This document shows, one piece after another, positions 46,594-59,220 of a DNA stretch of 64,000 bases (position 1 is the first letter of the stretch; the number at the start of each line of letters is the position of its first letter). The position numbers were made by a program, and so were the translations under genes. The DNA is from Diospyros lotus (taxonomy: Eukaryota > Streptophyta > Magnoliopsida > Ericales > Ebenaceae). A model generated the notes under the pieces. That model saw nothing but the letters and a program-made list of their open reading frames with translations, did no database searches and had not been told where the DNA came from. The stretch is taken from positions 37,067,119 through 37,131,118 of the forward strand of contig NC_068350.1 of the NCBI RefSeq assembly GCF_014633365.1, given 5' to 3'.

Positions 46594-49015
46594 GATTGAG
46601 TGTGACGCTCTTACCGTAAACACGTTGGAATTTACAATTTAGCATGATGAATATTCAATTAACACATTTGTAAATTTAATTTGTGTACTTATGAAGCGAG
46701 TTTGATTATAAAAAAAAAAATTACTTGATATTTTTAAGCTTTAAGATAAATGTAGGTGATATTTTTGATATTTAAAATAATGTAGTAACTACTATCAATA
46801 TTTAAATTATGTTGTAATTTCTCTCGTTATGTCCTAAATCACTGACATTTCTATCATTTTCTCAATTTAGGGATCGGCCAAAGCTATCAAAACCTACCAT
46901 CTTTATTATCAATTTGATCATTTGCCTTCATTCAATGAAAAGAAGCATTATTGCCGCTGTTCTAAGCTTTTTTTATCCTATTGTTAAACCATTGAAAATA
47001 AATGCTCAAAACATTTTATCTATCGACACTACAAGATCCCTTATCTCTTTTGTCACTAACATATGGTGAACCCAATCAAATCAAAACTCTTAGGTCAAGA
47101 TCATTGATTATCTCCTCATCTCCACTACCATTATTAATCTTCGTCGTTACCTAAAGAAGTCACCTAGCATCGGTTTTGATTTATTTTGCTTTGCCACCAT
47201 AAAACTCCATTGCCTTTGTACTTTTGCTAAATAGCTCTCTATCTCTCTCCCATGACAAAACCCATATAGGTTTAGCCATTACTAAAATCAAATAGGTTAT
47301 ATTGATCTCTTTCTTAGTGGCAATGGTTAGTCGACCAAATTCACCTTCAAAACCTCTCTCTAATTTAGCCATTGCCAATCTCATCTCTATCAAGATTATT
47401 GGAGAAAAGAAGCAAACCCAATTGTGAAAGGAAACCCCATCTCTATTGGGGTTTTATTATTGTTAATGAGGTTTGAGACTATCACAGATCACAATAAAGG
47501 TGAATTGGGTTTGATCAATTGATTCAAGAGCATTTTTGGATAACTAAAACAAATCTCTTTATTTGATGTAAATCTTGACAATTGTTGGGATTTAGTTAAA
47601 GAACCCTAAGTGATGGAACCCACCAACAATTGTTAGGGTATTGTCAACCACTTGTGATTGTCAGTGATTGCCAATGTTTTTTTTATTTTTAAAATAATCT
47701 TAAAATTAGGGACATTTTTTGTTATTTTATTTCACTTTGTGACATTTACCTAAATGGAGAGGTACCGATTTCTATTTTCCAAATCTCATAGGTGGTTTTT
47801 TAAATTACTCTATAAAAAACTATTTGGTAAATTTACTCAATTGAGTTAAAATTGAATTTAATTAGAATGTTAAACAACAAAAAAACAATATAATTATATA
47901 AGGATACAAAAGGAGCTCAAATTTATACCAATGACTTAGAGTGGACAAAATTGAAAAATAAAAATTAAACTCACCTTAGCCAAGTTTTTGAGTGGTCTTA
48001 ATTTTTTTGTTCATAAATTTAAGTAAAACATTAATTATACTATTAACATATTCTAACAAAAGTATAATATAGATGTTAGTTAGGTGCGTCGAGAGACAAA
48101 ACTTTACTATTAGTCACTAGATTAAAAAATTATGTTAGATAACTTGGTCAGTGAAATGACGGGAAATTGTCATTCAATGGGTCGAGAGATTAAACAAATA
48201 ATGATTTGATGACAAAAATTTTATCCATAAGCCAAAACCATGTGGTTTTTGCCACCTCGTAGACTAAGTAATCTAACATAGTTAACGATCAATTATAATA
48301 ATAATAAATAATTATTTATATTTGAAAATAAATAATAAGCACATCACTTAATATGTAATATCAACTTTATAAATATATATAAACTTTTTTAAAATTAAAT
48401 TACTACCCTAATTTAATTTCATAAATCTATGAGCACATCACTTAATACGTAATATCTAAATTTTTTTACAAATTTTTATAGAAATATATATTTATAATAA
48501 ATATATGAAAAAATGATGAATAAATGGCAAAATGGTGAATTACTAAAATTAAGGAATTGAAAGTGCAATTCAAAACAAACTCAAGAGGTAGAATCTCCAA
48601 TTTCAAAAGGCAACAATGGAATTAAGAACTCTAACAAGGGCTACATTGCAATTGTTAGGGGCACAAGTGAATAAACTAAAAATAAATGAGAGGTTCAGAC
48701 ACAATTTTCTCAAGATATGCAAGACCTAAAAGTAAAGTTCAGAAACTTTTGGGAGGCTAAAGTGGAAATTTGACAAATTGAGGGAATGGAACTATCATAC
48801 TACGTTGGTGATACCACAACCTGTAATGCAAGCTAGGTGAGGGCACTCGAGTGCTTTATGATTGCTAGTAGATTCCCTCCTATTGATTGATGGATTTGGG
48901 GAAGGGGTTGGATAATGGAAATCAACCATAAAATGATGGTTCCAATAGAAGATTTGGGGTGTACAAATTGATTAGTTTTGATTGATTTTGAGGGTTGTTG
49001 TTGGAGGGTCTCTTT
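46594..49015 (-). repeat. Inverted-duplication arm B
   Basis: Reverse-complement counterpart of 18185-20060. It carries an extra stretch at about 48180-48880 relative to arm A. No gene recognised; short frames (for example 47181-47393 on the minus strand) show no domain. Confidence 0.8.
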
Positions 49016-49175
49016 GGAAGGGGGAGTAGCTTTTAGAAAATGCTATTAAAATAACTTAAAAGGTGGGTAGCGTTTAAACTCTTAAATGTTGCCAAAAGCG
49101 TAAAAAAATAAGTTATGTAACTTATAAGCTATTATTCTCTCTTTTCTCTCTCTCCATAGGGTTTTGAGTTGAGGC

Positions 49176-49322
49176 ATGGTTGTTCTTTTTGTTTGGATAG
49201 GCGTTGAAAGTGGAGACTGGCGGCAGCAGCAGTGGAGAAGCCTTCGAAGGCGGTGGCGCGAATATTGCTATATAGAAAAGTGAAGAAACCAAGCGCAACT
49301 CCATTAACCGAGGTGTTACAAG
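49176..49322 (+). pseudogene. Isolated exon 1 of an AP2-like transcription factor (copy 2)
   Basis: Counterpart of 25944-26093. It ends SINRGVTR (Tyr of the conserved YRG changed to Asn) before GTATCA. A TAG at 49273-49275 interrupts the frame, and the serine-rich start has decayed. The ATG at 49176 is out of frame, as in copy 1, so that defect predates the duplication. Confidence 0.75.
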
Positions 49323-50398
49323 GTATCATCTTCTCTTGTTTGTGGATGTGTCCCTATGGTGATATTTTATACATGTTAAGCGCGGGTATAGATTGAACAA
49401 TTTTTTACTTAAAACTTGAATAAGATTTGATATACATGTTTAGAGAAATCAAACTAGTATTCAATCTTGCAAGGGGAATGACTTTTGTCGTTATGTTTTG
49501 TGTAAATCACCTCCTAATTTCCTTCATTTGAAATGGAGAACTTTGTTATACGCATTTCCTCCTTGCTTAGTGATTCTGTGTCGATGGCCATGATTATAAG
49601 GTTAAGTTGTTGTTTACGAGATTATTCAAAATTAATGCTAAAAAAGTCCTCAAATGTGGAGTTATGAAATATGATTTGACACTTATATCGCGTACATATT
49701 TTATGATGATATCAATAACTGCGCACAATATAATATATCTAATATATATGATACTCACACCTTCTCTCACACATTTAAAATTATTATGTCTTACACCCCA
49801 TATAAATATCATGTAACTAAGATCACTCTTACATGTGTGCTTGTGATCTAGGAGGCTGACTCCTTTGGTGAAGCATCCAACAAGCCTTTCTTATGTGTTT
49901 AGGCTTTCCACAAAAATTACATTTTAAGTGCTCATTGTCCCCTAAAAAAAAGTTCATTAAGATTGCTTTGTCTACTCTTGTTCATTGCTAATTTTTCTAG
50001 AAAAGTAGTGTAACATAGAAGTTCTCTTGCTCTCCTTTTGAACATTAAGAATGAGCTTGTCTCAAGGATGAAAATGGATCCTTTGCAAGAACTTGGACCC
50101 AAATTTGATCATACACAACACTAAGTTCGGCCAAACACATTGTCAAAGAAAACTTTTAAGATTTCGTGGCATCTTGAGTCATTCTGCTTGAAAATCCAGA
50201 TAAAAGTCATTCCTCGCCATAAGCTACTTAATTCAAGCTCAACCTTTTTTTTTTTGAGCTCATATACTTGTGCATCATTGCCTATTTTGAGAGTGAGTTT
50301 GAGAAACAACATTCCAAATCTTATTTGCAACGTCCAAGAGTATGTGCCCACTAGCTATATGTGTTTCATCAAATTGAAAAGCTAAGACATGACCAAGG
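49323..50398. other. Block 2 flank after exon 1 fragment
   Basis: Matches 26094-26780 and 29211-29604. Probably old intron and flanking DNA of the AP2-like gene. No gene recognised. Confidence 0.5.
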
Positions 50399-52156
50399 TG
50401 TCAAGAAGGAGAATTTAAAAGTAGTTAATGCTATTTTTTTTATAGTTAATTAGTTAGACTAATATCAATTAATTAGCTATAAGAAACAGAATTCAGCTGT
50501 TGCTTTATTCTTTCATTCTTTTGTATATAAATACTGTTTACAATCATTAATAATATTTAAGAGTTCATTTCGTAACATGGTAGAGCTGTGGTGCTCTCAT
50601 TTTCTCTCTTCAGAAAACGATTACTAAAGTCTCGCTTCTCTTGTAAGCTTCTAGAGGAGACTGGTATTGAATCCGATATCTCACATTCCAAAGACTAGCT
50701 TGTGTGCAAACTACAAAAGTCATTACATGAATTAAAGCAGGCTTCCAGACAGTAAAATGCCAAATTTACTAATTGGTTGACACAGCATGGATTTGTTCAA
50801 TCAAAAATAGATTATTCTTTATTCACTAACACATGGGACAAAACACTGTTGGCTTACGTTGATGGTATTATGATAGCAAGCAACAAAATTGTTCTTATTG
50901 AAGATCTGTTAAAGAAATACTTCAGTTCCTAATTTAAGCTTAGGGTGTGTTTGATTGGTGGTGGAAAGTGGGGCAAAATTTCAATTTCATGGAATTTCAA
51001 TTCTCACTCTATCCCCCTAAGAATTTCAATTCCTTGATTTTAAAAGAAAATTTTCATTTTTTGAACTAAGATGGAATTCAAATTCCATGAAAACAAAAAA
51101 AAAACTAATTGATGGAATTTCCTAGAATTTGGATGAAAAATGGATTTCACCTCCATTTTCCATCCTTATCAGACGCACTCTTAAACATTTAGGTGACCTC
51201 AAATATTTTCTTGGGCTTGAAATAGTTAGATCCAAACATGGAATCTCAGTTTTCAAAGAAAGTATGTTCTAGAATTGCTAGAAGATTGGTCATTTGGGAG
51301 CAAAGCCAAGCAACACAGCCATGGAATTAAATCACAAGTTGGTTTATACTGATACAGACTTATTGCAAGACCAACAATATACAAACAGCTTGTAGGAAAA
51401 TTGTTATACTTAACATTAACAAAGCCTGATATTAGTTATGTTGTTCACATTTTAACTCAATTCATGGACAAACCAGCAACTATACATTTGAATGTTGCAT
51501 ACAAAGTTTTGAGATACTTTAAGTCAGCACCAAGACATGGTATACTTATGCCGTTTTCTTCAAATTTGATCCTAAGAGCACACTCAGATAGTGATTGGGG
51601 AGGGTACAATGAAACAAGAAAGTCTTTGATATGATTTTGTATTTTTCTTGGAGATGCTTTGGTATGTTGGAAATCAAATAAACAATAGATAGTGGCAAGA
51701 AGCTTTGCAGAAGCAGAATATAGAGCAATGGTTGTGACTATATGTGAGATTATATGGTTATTATATTTGTTAAACTACTTCAAAGTTCACCATGAGGAAT
51801 CAATGCATCTATATTGTGTTAATGTTTCAGTATTACATATCTCCAAGAATCGAGTATTTCACGAAAGAACAAAACACATTGAACTGGATTGCCATTTTGT
51901 TAGACAAAATGTGTTTTCATTGCAGGAGTAATCTCCAGCTAACAGATATGTTCACAAAAGCATTGCGCCCATCTCAATTTCAGTCTACTAGACAAGATGA
52001 GCATTCATAACATATATCCTCGTCTTGAGGGAGAGTGTCAAGAAGGAGAATTTAAAAATAGTTAATACTGTTTTGTTTATAGTTAATTAGTTAGACTAAT
52101 ATCAATTAATTAGTTACTAGAAATAGAATCCAGCTGTTGTTTTATTCTCTCACTTT
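50399..52156 (+). mobile_element. Internally deleted Ty1/copia remnant, copy 2
   Basis: Same insertion as 29605-31125, flanked on the left by CAAGG (50394-50398). The 5' LTR is 50399-50577, followed by TGGTAGAGCTG, a decayed primer site. The interior holds reverse transcriptase and RNase H fragments: KPDISYVVHILTQF at about 51425, AEYRAMVVT, and FHERTKHIELDCHFV at about 51855. The 3' LTR starts at 52036 but its end is lost by a small deletion at about 52156. A MITE lies inside at 50943-51180. Confidence 0.85.
50943..51180. mobile_element. Harbinger/Tourist-type MITE
   Basis: 238 bp. The left end GGGTGTGTTTGATTGG and the complement of the right end, GAGTGCGTCTGATAAGG, are imperfect terminal inverted repeats. 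TTA flanks both sides (50940-50942 and 51181-51183). A TTA/TWA duplication with GGGTG(T/C)GTTTG termini is diagnostic of PIF/Harbinger MITEs. Block 1 has the empty site AAGCTTAAAG. Confidence 0.88.
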
Positions 52157-53815
52157 TTTCCCATTTGTTGATGGTAGACAATCATTAGTTGGTTTCTTCT
52201 TTCTCTTGTCAGGCAGTCTCGAACTTTGATGAACAATATGTACTATCGAGACCAAGGGATATAATTTTTGTTGCCATCTAATTTTACAGGAGTAATCTAA
52301 AGAGAGGGGACATCATTCAGTAGCCTAAGCCCGCCCCAACTATTTCCTTCCCTGGATTGTGAAGAATCACTAATTTCTGATGTCCATGGAGAAGAGTAAA
52401 TACCAAAACTGCGAGAATCTTAATTAAAGAAAGTAGGTGCACCAAGAGGGATTGGGTCCAACAAAAAGACAACCCTCAAGCAACAAGAATGGACCTAATT
52501 TAGCAAGGACAGGCCAGAAAACAGCAATTTACCATGACTGTCACACACTAACAGGCCAAAAACGCTTCATCCATATTAATGGAAAGAAACAACTCTCCAA
52601 TGCCAAATGAACGTTCTCAAACCAATGCTTGAAGTTAGATCATCACCAAAAAAAAAAAATCAGAATTGAAGAAATTACACCAGGTTTTGCTACCAAATAA
52701 AATATGCCAATTGACTGTCAAAAAATGACTGAAAGTTAACGGTTTTGCTCGCTAGTGAGAAATAAGGTGGTCAATGGACGGAAAATTTGTAGGTTTAAGC
52801 ATGTATTTTCTTTTCACCTATGGCTATATTTATACTAGTTGGAGGAAGAATAATACAACTGTAATACTAAAAATAAAATATTGGCTAAATTCCACCCAAC
52901 ATTCATGAGGTTTGACAAAAAGGCATAGAGTACCCTCGGGTGTTTTTGGAAATGACAGCATGCTGCTAAGAGGGCCAAAAAAGTTTGATTTAGAATTCTT
53001 CCTAGAGCAACCTCTCATGAACTACTAAAAAGTTACACTCTCTCAGTTACCTAAAGCAACCCTTCTCTTTTATTTAAGACTAGAAGTATTGAGGGAATTA
53101 CTAAATCTACGGTGAAGTTGGTTTCTTGTGTTACCAATGATCATTTTGTCAGCCCTTATTTGGTTATGATATTGGCTATCAAGAACTGTAATAGAAAGCT
53201 GTAAAAAAATACATTGAAATGCCTGTGTGAATGAACTTCCTAAATGCCACGTCATGGAAAGTTTCACTTCCCATATCCACCACTTAAAGCAGTACTCATT
53301 AGTAGGAACACAGCCATAGAGAAGTCGGAATGAAATATTCAATGTTCTAGGCTCTCACTAAAAGAACTTTGATGAGCGAATTCGTAGATAGCATTACAAA
53401 AAGCCCAGATCATCTAGTCCACCCTTCATATAGAGCATGGTATTTTACCAACTATCAGGGCACCTAGTACTTGGCTCCAATTTTCAACTTAACATGTGTA
53501 TATTCACAAAGTGTTGATCCTTGGTTTCCTATGTAACATACTTTAACTATTTTCAAAGAAACAAACCTTGTCAACTTGGTTGTGATATAGTACATATGCT
53601 CTGTGCTCTGAAATAAGAGGATGAGAATTTCTTGCCGTGCATTCTGATGCATAGCTCAATCTTCAAAACCTAGCAATCCAGTACAAGCATGCAACCATAG
53701 ATAGTATCTTCTCATCATCGTGCCAGTCTCAGATGTTGATAATTTTCTTTGTTCATCGATGAGCTCAAACCAAGAAATTCCTCCCAACCTGTTGCCATGA
53801 TAGCAGAACAGATTG
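52157..53815. other. Block 2 flank downstream of AP2-like 3' exons
   Basis: Counterpart of 31131-32807. The part nearest 53815 is likely 3' untranslated region of the AP2-like gene on the minus strand. Nothing else recognised. Confidence 0.5.
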
Positions 53816-55697
53816 TTATTCCTCCTGCTGGAAGTAGGTATAGTTTGAACTGGACTCCGTCTTTGTAACCTGCAGGAGAGTTTAAAATTTTCGTGAAGTG
53901 AATTTCGAAACAAACCCATCAAACAAAGACAAAAATAAATAAGTCAATAGTAACCCACCAAAAAGATTTAAAAGTGAGGAGTGGGTTCATTCTTGTTGAA
54001 TTAAAATTTAGCAATTTAGGCTACTATAGCATCGAGGAACAGTATAGTTCCAGAGATGTGCATATATCAGAATTCAACTCAAAGGACACCTTAGAAAATT
54101 TTTCTATGAAATAAAAGTTAAAAATGACCTCAATTTGGAATTGGATTCATAATTTTCTCAAGATAACAGCTTCACGTTTTTGCCACTAAATATTGAGAAA
54201 ACCAGAACACTGTCTCACATTCTCAAGATTGCAGCTAGTACAAGAATTATTTTTGACATTCAACTAATAAATCAGCACATTTCATTAGAGTATACCAACC
54301 TCATTGGTACGAGAAAGTCCGGCAGGAAGAACAGGAACCAGTGTTGTCCAAAGAATGGGATCTGATAAGGGATCGATGGTATTGTAGTTGGTCAGAAGTG
54401 GTGCAGACAAAAAAGGAGGCATTGGGTATATATTTCTCTGAAGAGGCAGTCCCCCACTGGTGCCGAGTGCAACCCCAACTCCCTCACTTCTTCCATCATG
54501 ACTTGATTTATCAATTGCCTTGCCATAGGCTTTTTTGTTGATATTGCATTTATTTTCATTCTCATCGTTGTCGGTGTGCTTCTCTTGCTTCTTTGATGCT
54601 TTCTCTTGTAAACTCTTGTAGGCAGCAGACCGTGACAATATGCTCATGGCTGACAATGCAGAGCCTTTGTTCTTTGCTTCGTGGAAAACGCCCAATTTGG
54701 GCATCTGGTAGGGTTCAGTGGGCTGGACCACCCACTCCAATATTTTAAGTTCACTGCCAATATCATCAGAATGACCATGTTTTGTTTCCTCTGAAGATTT
54801 TGTGAGAGAATCCGATTGACGGCTTTTGCTGGGGCCCCACCACTTGATGTAAGCCGTCAGATCAATCTTTCTATCAATGCAAAAACCAGCAGCATAGTCA
54901 CTTTCTGTTGCTGCATCTTCCCCTGTACCTTTGGCACATGAAACAATTTCATGTTACTCTTAGAATAAATACAAAATACAAGGAAGCAAAATATGTCAAA
55001 TTTTGTTTAAAATAAATTCATAATGTTGCTCTCCTGGAGGCAAACCTTTCTAAAGATTTAATTTCCTTGAAACTTACCATATTTTATGCTGTTCAAGTAA
55101 TCAGGTCCAGGCATTCGAAGCGATGGGTCCCATCTACTGCATTGTGGAGGTGCATGGCATGGAGCAGAGAAGCAGAATATATCGCAATAAATCAAATGTA
55201 CTGGATGTAGTAAAAATTTATGCATTCGTAAAGGAGGTTCAACCATGCATAAGCTAAAGCCATAACAATCAATGACCGGAACAGACCAATAAAGTGAATT
55301 TAGTGTGTGTCAAAACATCAGTGTGGGAAGCATGCTAACAGTTGAACACGTAACAAACCAGTTAGATACAGCCACTATGGGACCTGAGCCAAAAGAAAGA
55401 AAAAAAGAGGCACAGTATTTATGAAAACCAAATCATCACTATTTTCTAAGAGAGATTATCTGTAATGAAGTTATACCATTTCCCTCGGTATTTAAATGTA
55501 CCTGGGAAGTCCACGATATTTGGAGATTCCTCTTGAGAAACCACTACTCTTCCTGCAAAGGGCACATACTATAAGCACAGGAACAGTCAAGAACAACAGC
55601 AAATTTGAAGAGCTTAGACAGACCTTCTTAGAGATGCAAGGTATTCCTCTCTTGAGACATTCTGCATCTCTTCCAGATCTCTTGTATAATCCGTGAC
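53816..55697 (-). CDS. AP2-like transcription factor (At2g41710-like), 3' exons; gene may continue beyond right edge
   Basis: Five exons join without frame breaks: 55624-55697 (VTDYTRDLEEMQNVSREEYL), 55502-55552 (KSSGFSRGISKYRGLP), 55078-55136 (RWDPSLRMPGPDYLNSIKYG), 54300-54928, and 53816-53869 (VTKTESSSNYTYFQQEE, stop). The first three form the end of the first AP2 region and the reduced second repeat with its YRG motif. The long exon has CIDRKIDLTAYIKWWGPSKS, LEWVVQPTEPYQMPKLGV, a lysine/glutamate-rich stretch and ILWTTLVPVLPAGLSRTNE. Order and wording match my memory of At2g41710, a nuclear AP2-family regulator. All introns are GT-AG. The first AP2 repeat and the N-terminus are not in the window on this strand. 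The upstream intron holds a LINE and a gypsy element, so activity is uncertain. Confidence 0.85.
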
Positions 55698-56089
55698 CTG
55701 CATCCAATATTGTGCCATCAGCATATGAAAGTCACCAGGAATCAAGAAAAGAGACCTTTGATTTATCAAAGAAACCAGTCAGTCTCCATTTGGAAAACTA
55801 TGGATTTAACTGATGAATTCATTAACCAACAATAAAGATATATACATGAAGAAAATGATAAACCAGAAAAGAAGGTTCCCAGTTACTATATCTGGTAATA
55901 TTTCCAAAATTCTTTTAGATAACTTCAAGTGATATGACAAACTCTGGCTGGGGATGTTATCCACTGCCGGTCCCAAGCCCGGATAAAAGAGAGTTGTGTT
56001 AGGTAGCCGACAGCCAACGTAAAACCTAGTCGGATCCGAAACATGAACTCTAGACAAACTATGAAAAACCGTTAGGGCATAATCTTTTA

Positions 56090-58792
56090 TAGTGAAGCGC
56101 TACACTGTCCACGTGTAGTATCAAGTGAGCTAGGGCCAGTGCATCGGCGCTCAGATGAAATGACAAATGAGCAAGGGTTCTTGCATTTGCTTGGACGGAT
56201 GCGGGTAAAAAAGCTAGTCCAAAATCAAAATAAAAAACGAAATCAAATTCAAAGTCAAAACCAAAATCAAAATTATAGATTAAAGATTAAAGATTGGGTC
56301 ATGGAACATAGGAACATTAACAGGCAAAGCTATGGAAGTGGTAGATATGATGATTAGGAGAAAGATTAATATTGTGTGTCTTCAAGAGACGAGATGGGTA
56401 GGAAAAAAAATAAAAAATTTATCCGAAATTGGATATAAAATATGGTACACAGGAAACGATCAAGCGAAAAATGGAGTAGAGATTATTATAGATAAAAACT
56501 TAGTAGATGAGGTAGTGGATGTAAAGAGAATAGGGGATAGGATTATTATGGTGAAGGTTGGTCTAGGAAGAATGACTATAAATATCTTTAGTACATATGT
56601 ACCGCAAGTGGGGTTATGTGAGGAGATAAAAGCAACATTCTAGGAAAACCTAAAGGAACTCATACAAATGATACCAAGAGCAGAGAAAGTGATTATAGAA
56701 AGTGACTTAAATGGTCACGTGAGTAGAGACGGAAGCGACTATAAGAGAGGTACATGGAGAGTATGAATTCAGGAAAATTAATAATGAAGGTAAGTTTATT
56801 CTAGATTTTGTTATGGCATATGAGCTCATTATAACCAATACTAAGTTCAAAAAATGGGACGAACACTTAATCACATATAAAAATGTAACATCAAGCACCC
56901 AAATAGATTACTTCCTCATGAGACAAGAGGATCGGTTATGTTGTAGGGATTGTAAGGTGATACCAGGGGAGTGTTTGACTACGCAACATAGACTTTTGAT
57001 ACTTAACGTCCAAGTAAGAAATTAGAAGAGAAAAAATCACATAAAATAAAATCCAAGAATTAGGTGGTGGGATTTAAAAGAGGAGAAACAATTAATCTTC
57101 AAAGAAAGATTAAGGGGTAAAAGAGAATAGAATGGAGAAGGACATGCAAACCAAATGTGGAGAGAAATTGCTACTGCCCTGAGAAGCATGGCAAAGGTAG
57201 TCCTTGGAGAGACAAATGGTAGAGCCCCAAACCTTAAGGAGTCTTAGTGGTGGAATGAAGAGGTATAGTTGAAAATTAGAAATATGAAAACTTACTATAA
57301 GGCTGTATATTAGTGCAGCAATGAAGAAAACCTAAAAGTTATAAAGAAACGAAAAAGGCAACAAAAAGAATTGTTAGTGAAGCAAGGTCAAAAGCATATG
57401 AGAATCTATATAAAAGACTTGATACAAAAGATGGAGAAATAGATATATATAAATTAGCTAAAGCAAGAGAAAGAAAAACAAGGGATCTAAACCAAGTGAA
57501 ATACATAAAAGATGAAAACCAAAATGTATTAGTGAATAAGGGAGCGATTAAAGAGAGATGGAAGGAGTATTTCACAAAATTATTCAATGATGGTAGGGAC
57601 ACAAGAGTTAGGTTGGGACATCTTAGTAACTCCGAAAGGAACGTGAGCTATACATATTGACGCATAAGTTCAAAAGAAATAAGACAAACATTAAAAAAGA
57701 TAAAATTTATTGATTTCGTTACCAATAGAAGCATGGAAATGCATGGGAGAAGGGGGCATCTCCTGGCTAACGAAATTATTTAACGCGATCCTTAAATCAA
57801 AAAAGATGCCAGATGAGTGGAGGAAGAGTATTTTGGTTCCTATATACAAGAACAAAGGAGATGTTCAAAACTGTGAAAATTACAGAGGAATTAAGTTAAT
57901 GAACCATACCATGAAACTCTGGGAGAGTAATAAAGCAGAGGCTCAGAAAAGAAACAGACGTCTCGAAAAATCAGTTTGATTTCATGCCTGGTAGGTCAAC
58001 AATGAAAGCTATATATCTACTGAGGCACCTAATGAAATGGTATCGGAATGATCAGAAGGACCTGCATCTGGTGTTTATAGATCTAAAAAATGCCTACAAT
58101 AGGGTCCCTAGAGAAGTATTATGGAGGGTTTTAGAGAAGAAATGAGTCCGAATAGCTTATATACAAGCCCTTAAGGACATGTATCACGGTGCAAAGACAA
58201 TGGTCAAAATATGTGAAGGGGATACTGAACCATTTAAAATTACAATGGAACTGCATCAAGGTTTTGCACTAAGTTCATACTTATTTGCTTTAGTAATGGA
58301 TGAACTCACTAAACACATTCAGACAGAGGTACCATGATGTACGTTATTTGCAGATGACATAGTGTTGGTGGATGAAACAAAAGAGGGAGTGAACACTAAG
58401 CTTGAGTTGTGGAGAAACAATTTAGAATCTAAGGGATTTAAATTAAATAGAAAGAAAATAGAATATATGGAATGTAAATTTAGTAAGAATGCAAGAGTAG
58501 AGGATGTTATAATAAAATTGGAAGACCAAATCATACAAAGAAAATACCATTTTCGATATTTGGGATCAATGATTCAAAAAGATAGAGAAATTCATGAGGT
58601 TGTCATGCATAGAATTAAGGTAGGTTGGCTAAAATGGAGAAATGCATCGGGGGTGTTATGTGATGGTAAAATCCCATTAAAATTGAAAGGAAAATTCTAT
58701 AAGACAGCTATAAGACCAGTTTTGTTGTATGGCTCAAAATATTAGGCAGTCAAATACCAGCATGAGCAAAAGACGGGTGTAGCGGAGATGAG
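56090..58792 (+). mobile_element. RTE-clade LINE (non-LTR retrotransposon), broken and interrupted
   Basis: An apurinic-type endonuclease is visible near 56290-57025: WNIGTLTGKAMEVVDMMIRR, NIVCLQETRWVG, FSTYVPQVGL and IPGECLTTQHRLL. Reverse transcriptase follows at 57700-58745 with ILVPIYKNKGDVQNCENYRG, MPGRSTMKAIYLLRHLMKWY, YLFALVMDELTKHIQ and the catalytic LFADDIVLVDET, then RPVLLYGSKYWAVK. The wording is that of the plant RTE group. Stops and frameshifts (for example near 56643, 56766, 57240, 57655, 57979 and 58335) make it inactive. Its 3' end is cut by the gypsy element starting at 58793. The 5' border is approximate. Confidence 0.88.
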
Positions 58793-59172
58793 TGTCATGT
58801 ACCGAGATGTTGGGGGGTAGCAACTAGCGGTATGAATAATATGTAATTAGGCTAATAGAGGTTGAGTTTCTATATTTCGCATAGCTAGAAGAATGTTCCA
58901 GCATGCTATAGCCTAGTTGTAAGTGCACATGGCTCGGGCCAACCGTTTTTGGCGCCCAAGTTGCTGGATCAGTATAAATAGTTGATCCAGGCGCTAAAAT
59001 GAGCATGTTGAATGAAATTGGAAATAAGTTTCCCTCCCATTCTCTCTAAATTTCCTCTCTAAATCCTCTCTCCGATCTAATCTCTCCTTTTCTCCCTAAA
59101 ATCTCCCTATTCTCTCTTGATTTCCGTTCTCAATTCCCTCGAGAATTCCATTGTCAGACTCGTGATCTGACA
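58793..59172 (+). repeat. 5' LTR of right-hand gypsy element
   Basis: 380 bp with TG/CA ends. CAGTATAAATAG near 58970 is a TATA-type box, followed by CT-rich sequence. Confidence 0.92.
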
Positions 59173-59175
59173 AAT

Positions 59176-59187
59176 TGGTCTCAGAGC
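59176..59187 (+). other. Primer-binding site of right-hand gypsy element
   Basis: TGGTCTCAGAGC, one mismatch from the complement of initiator tRNA-Met, three bases after the LTR. Confidence 0.85.
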
Positions 59188-59220
59188 ACTTTCCAGTGGA
59201 AAGTATTCAGTGTAGAGACG

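Larger units (their letters stand above)
49145..55348. repeat. Segmental duplication, block 2
   Basis: Direct-orientation match to 25921-34338 with the same order of landmarks. It lacks the 2.4 kb gypsy derivative (empty site near 50025-50035) and has its own MITE at 50943-51180. Confidence 0.9.
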
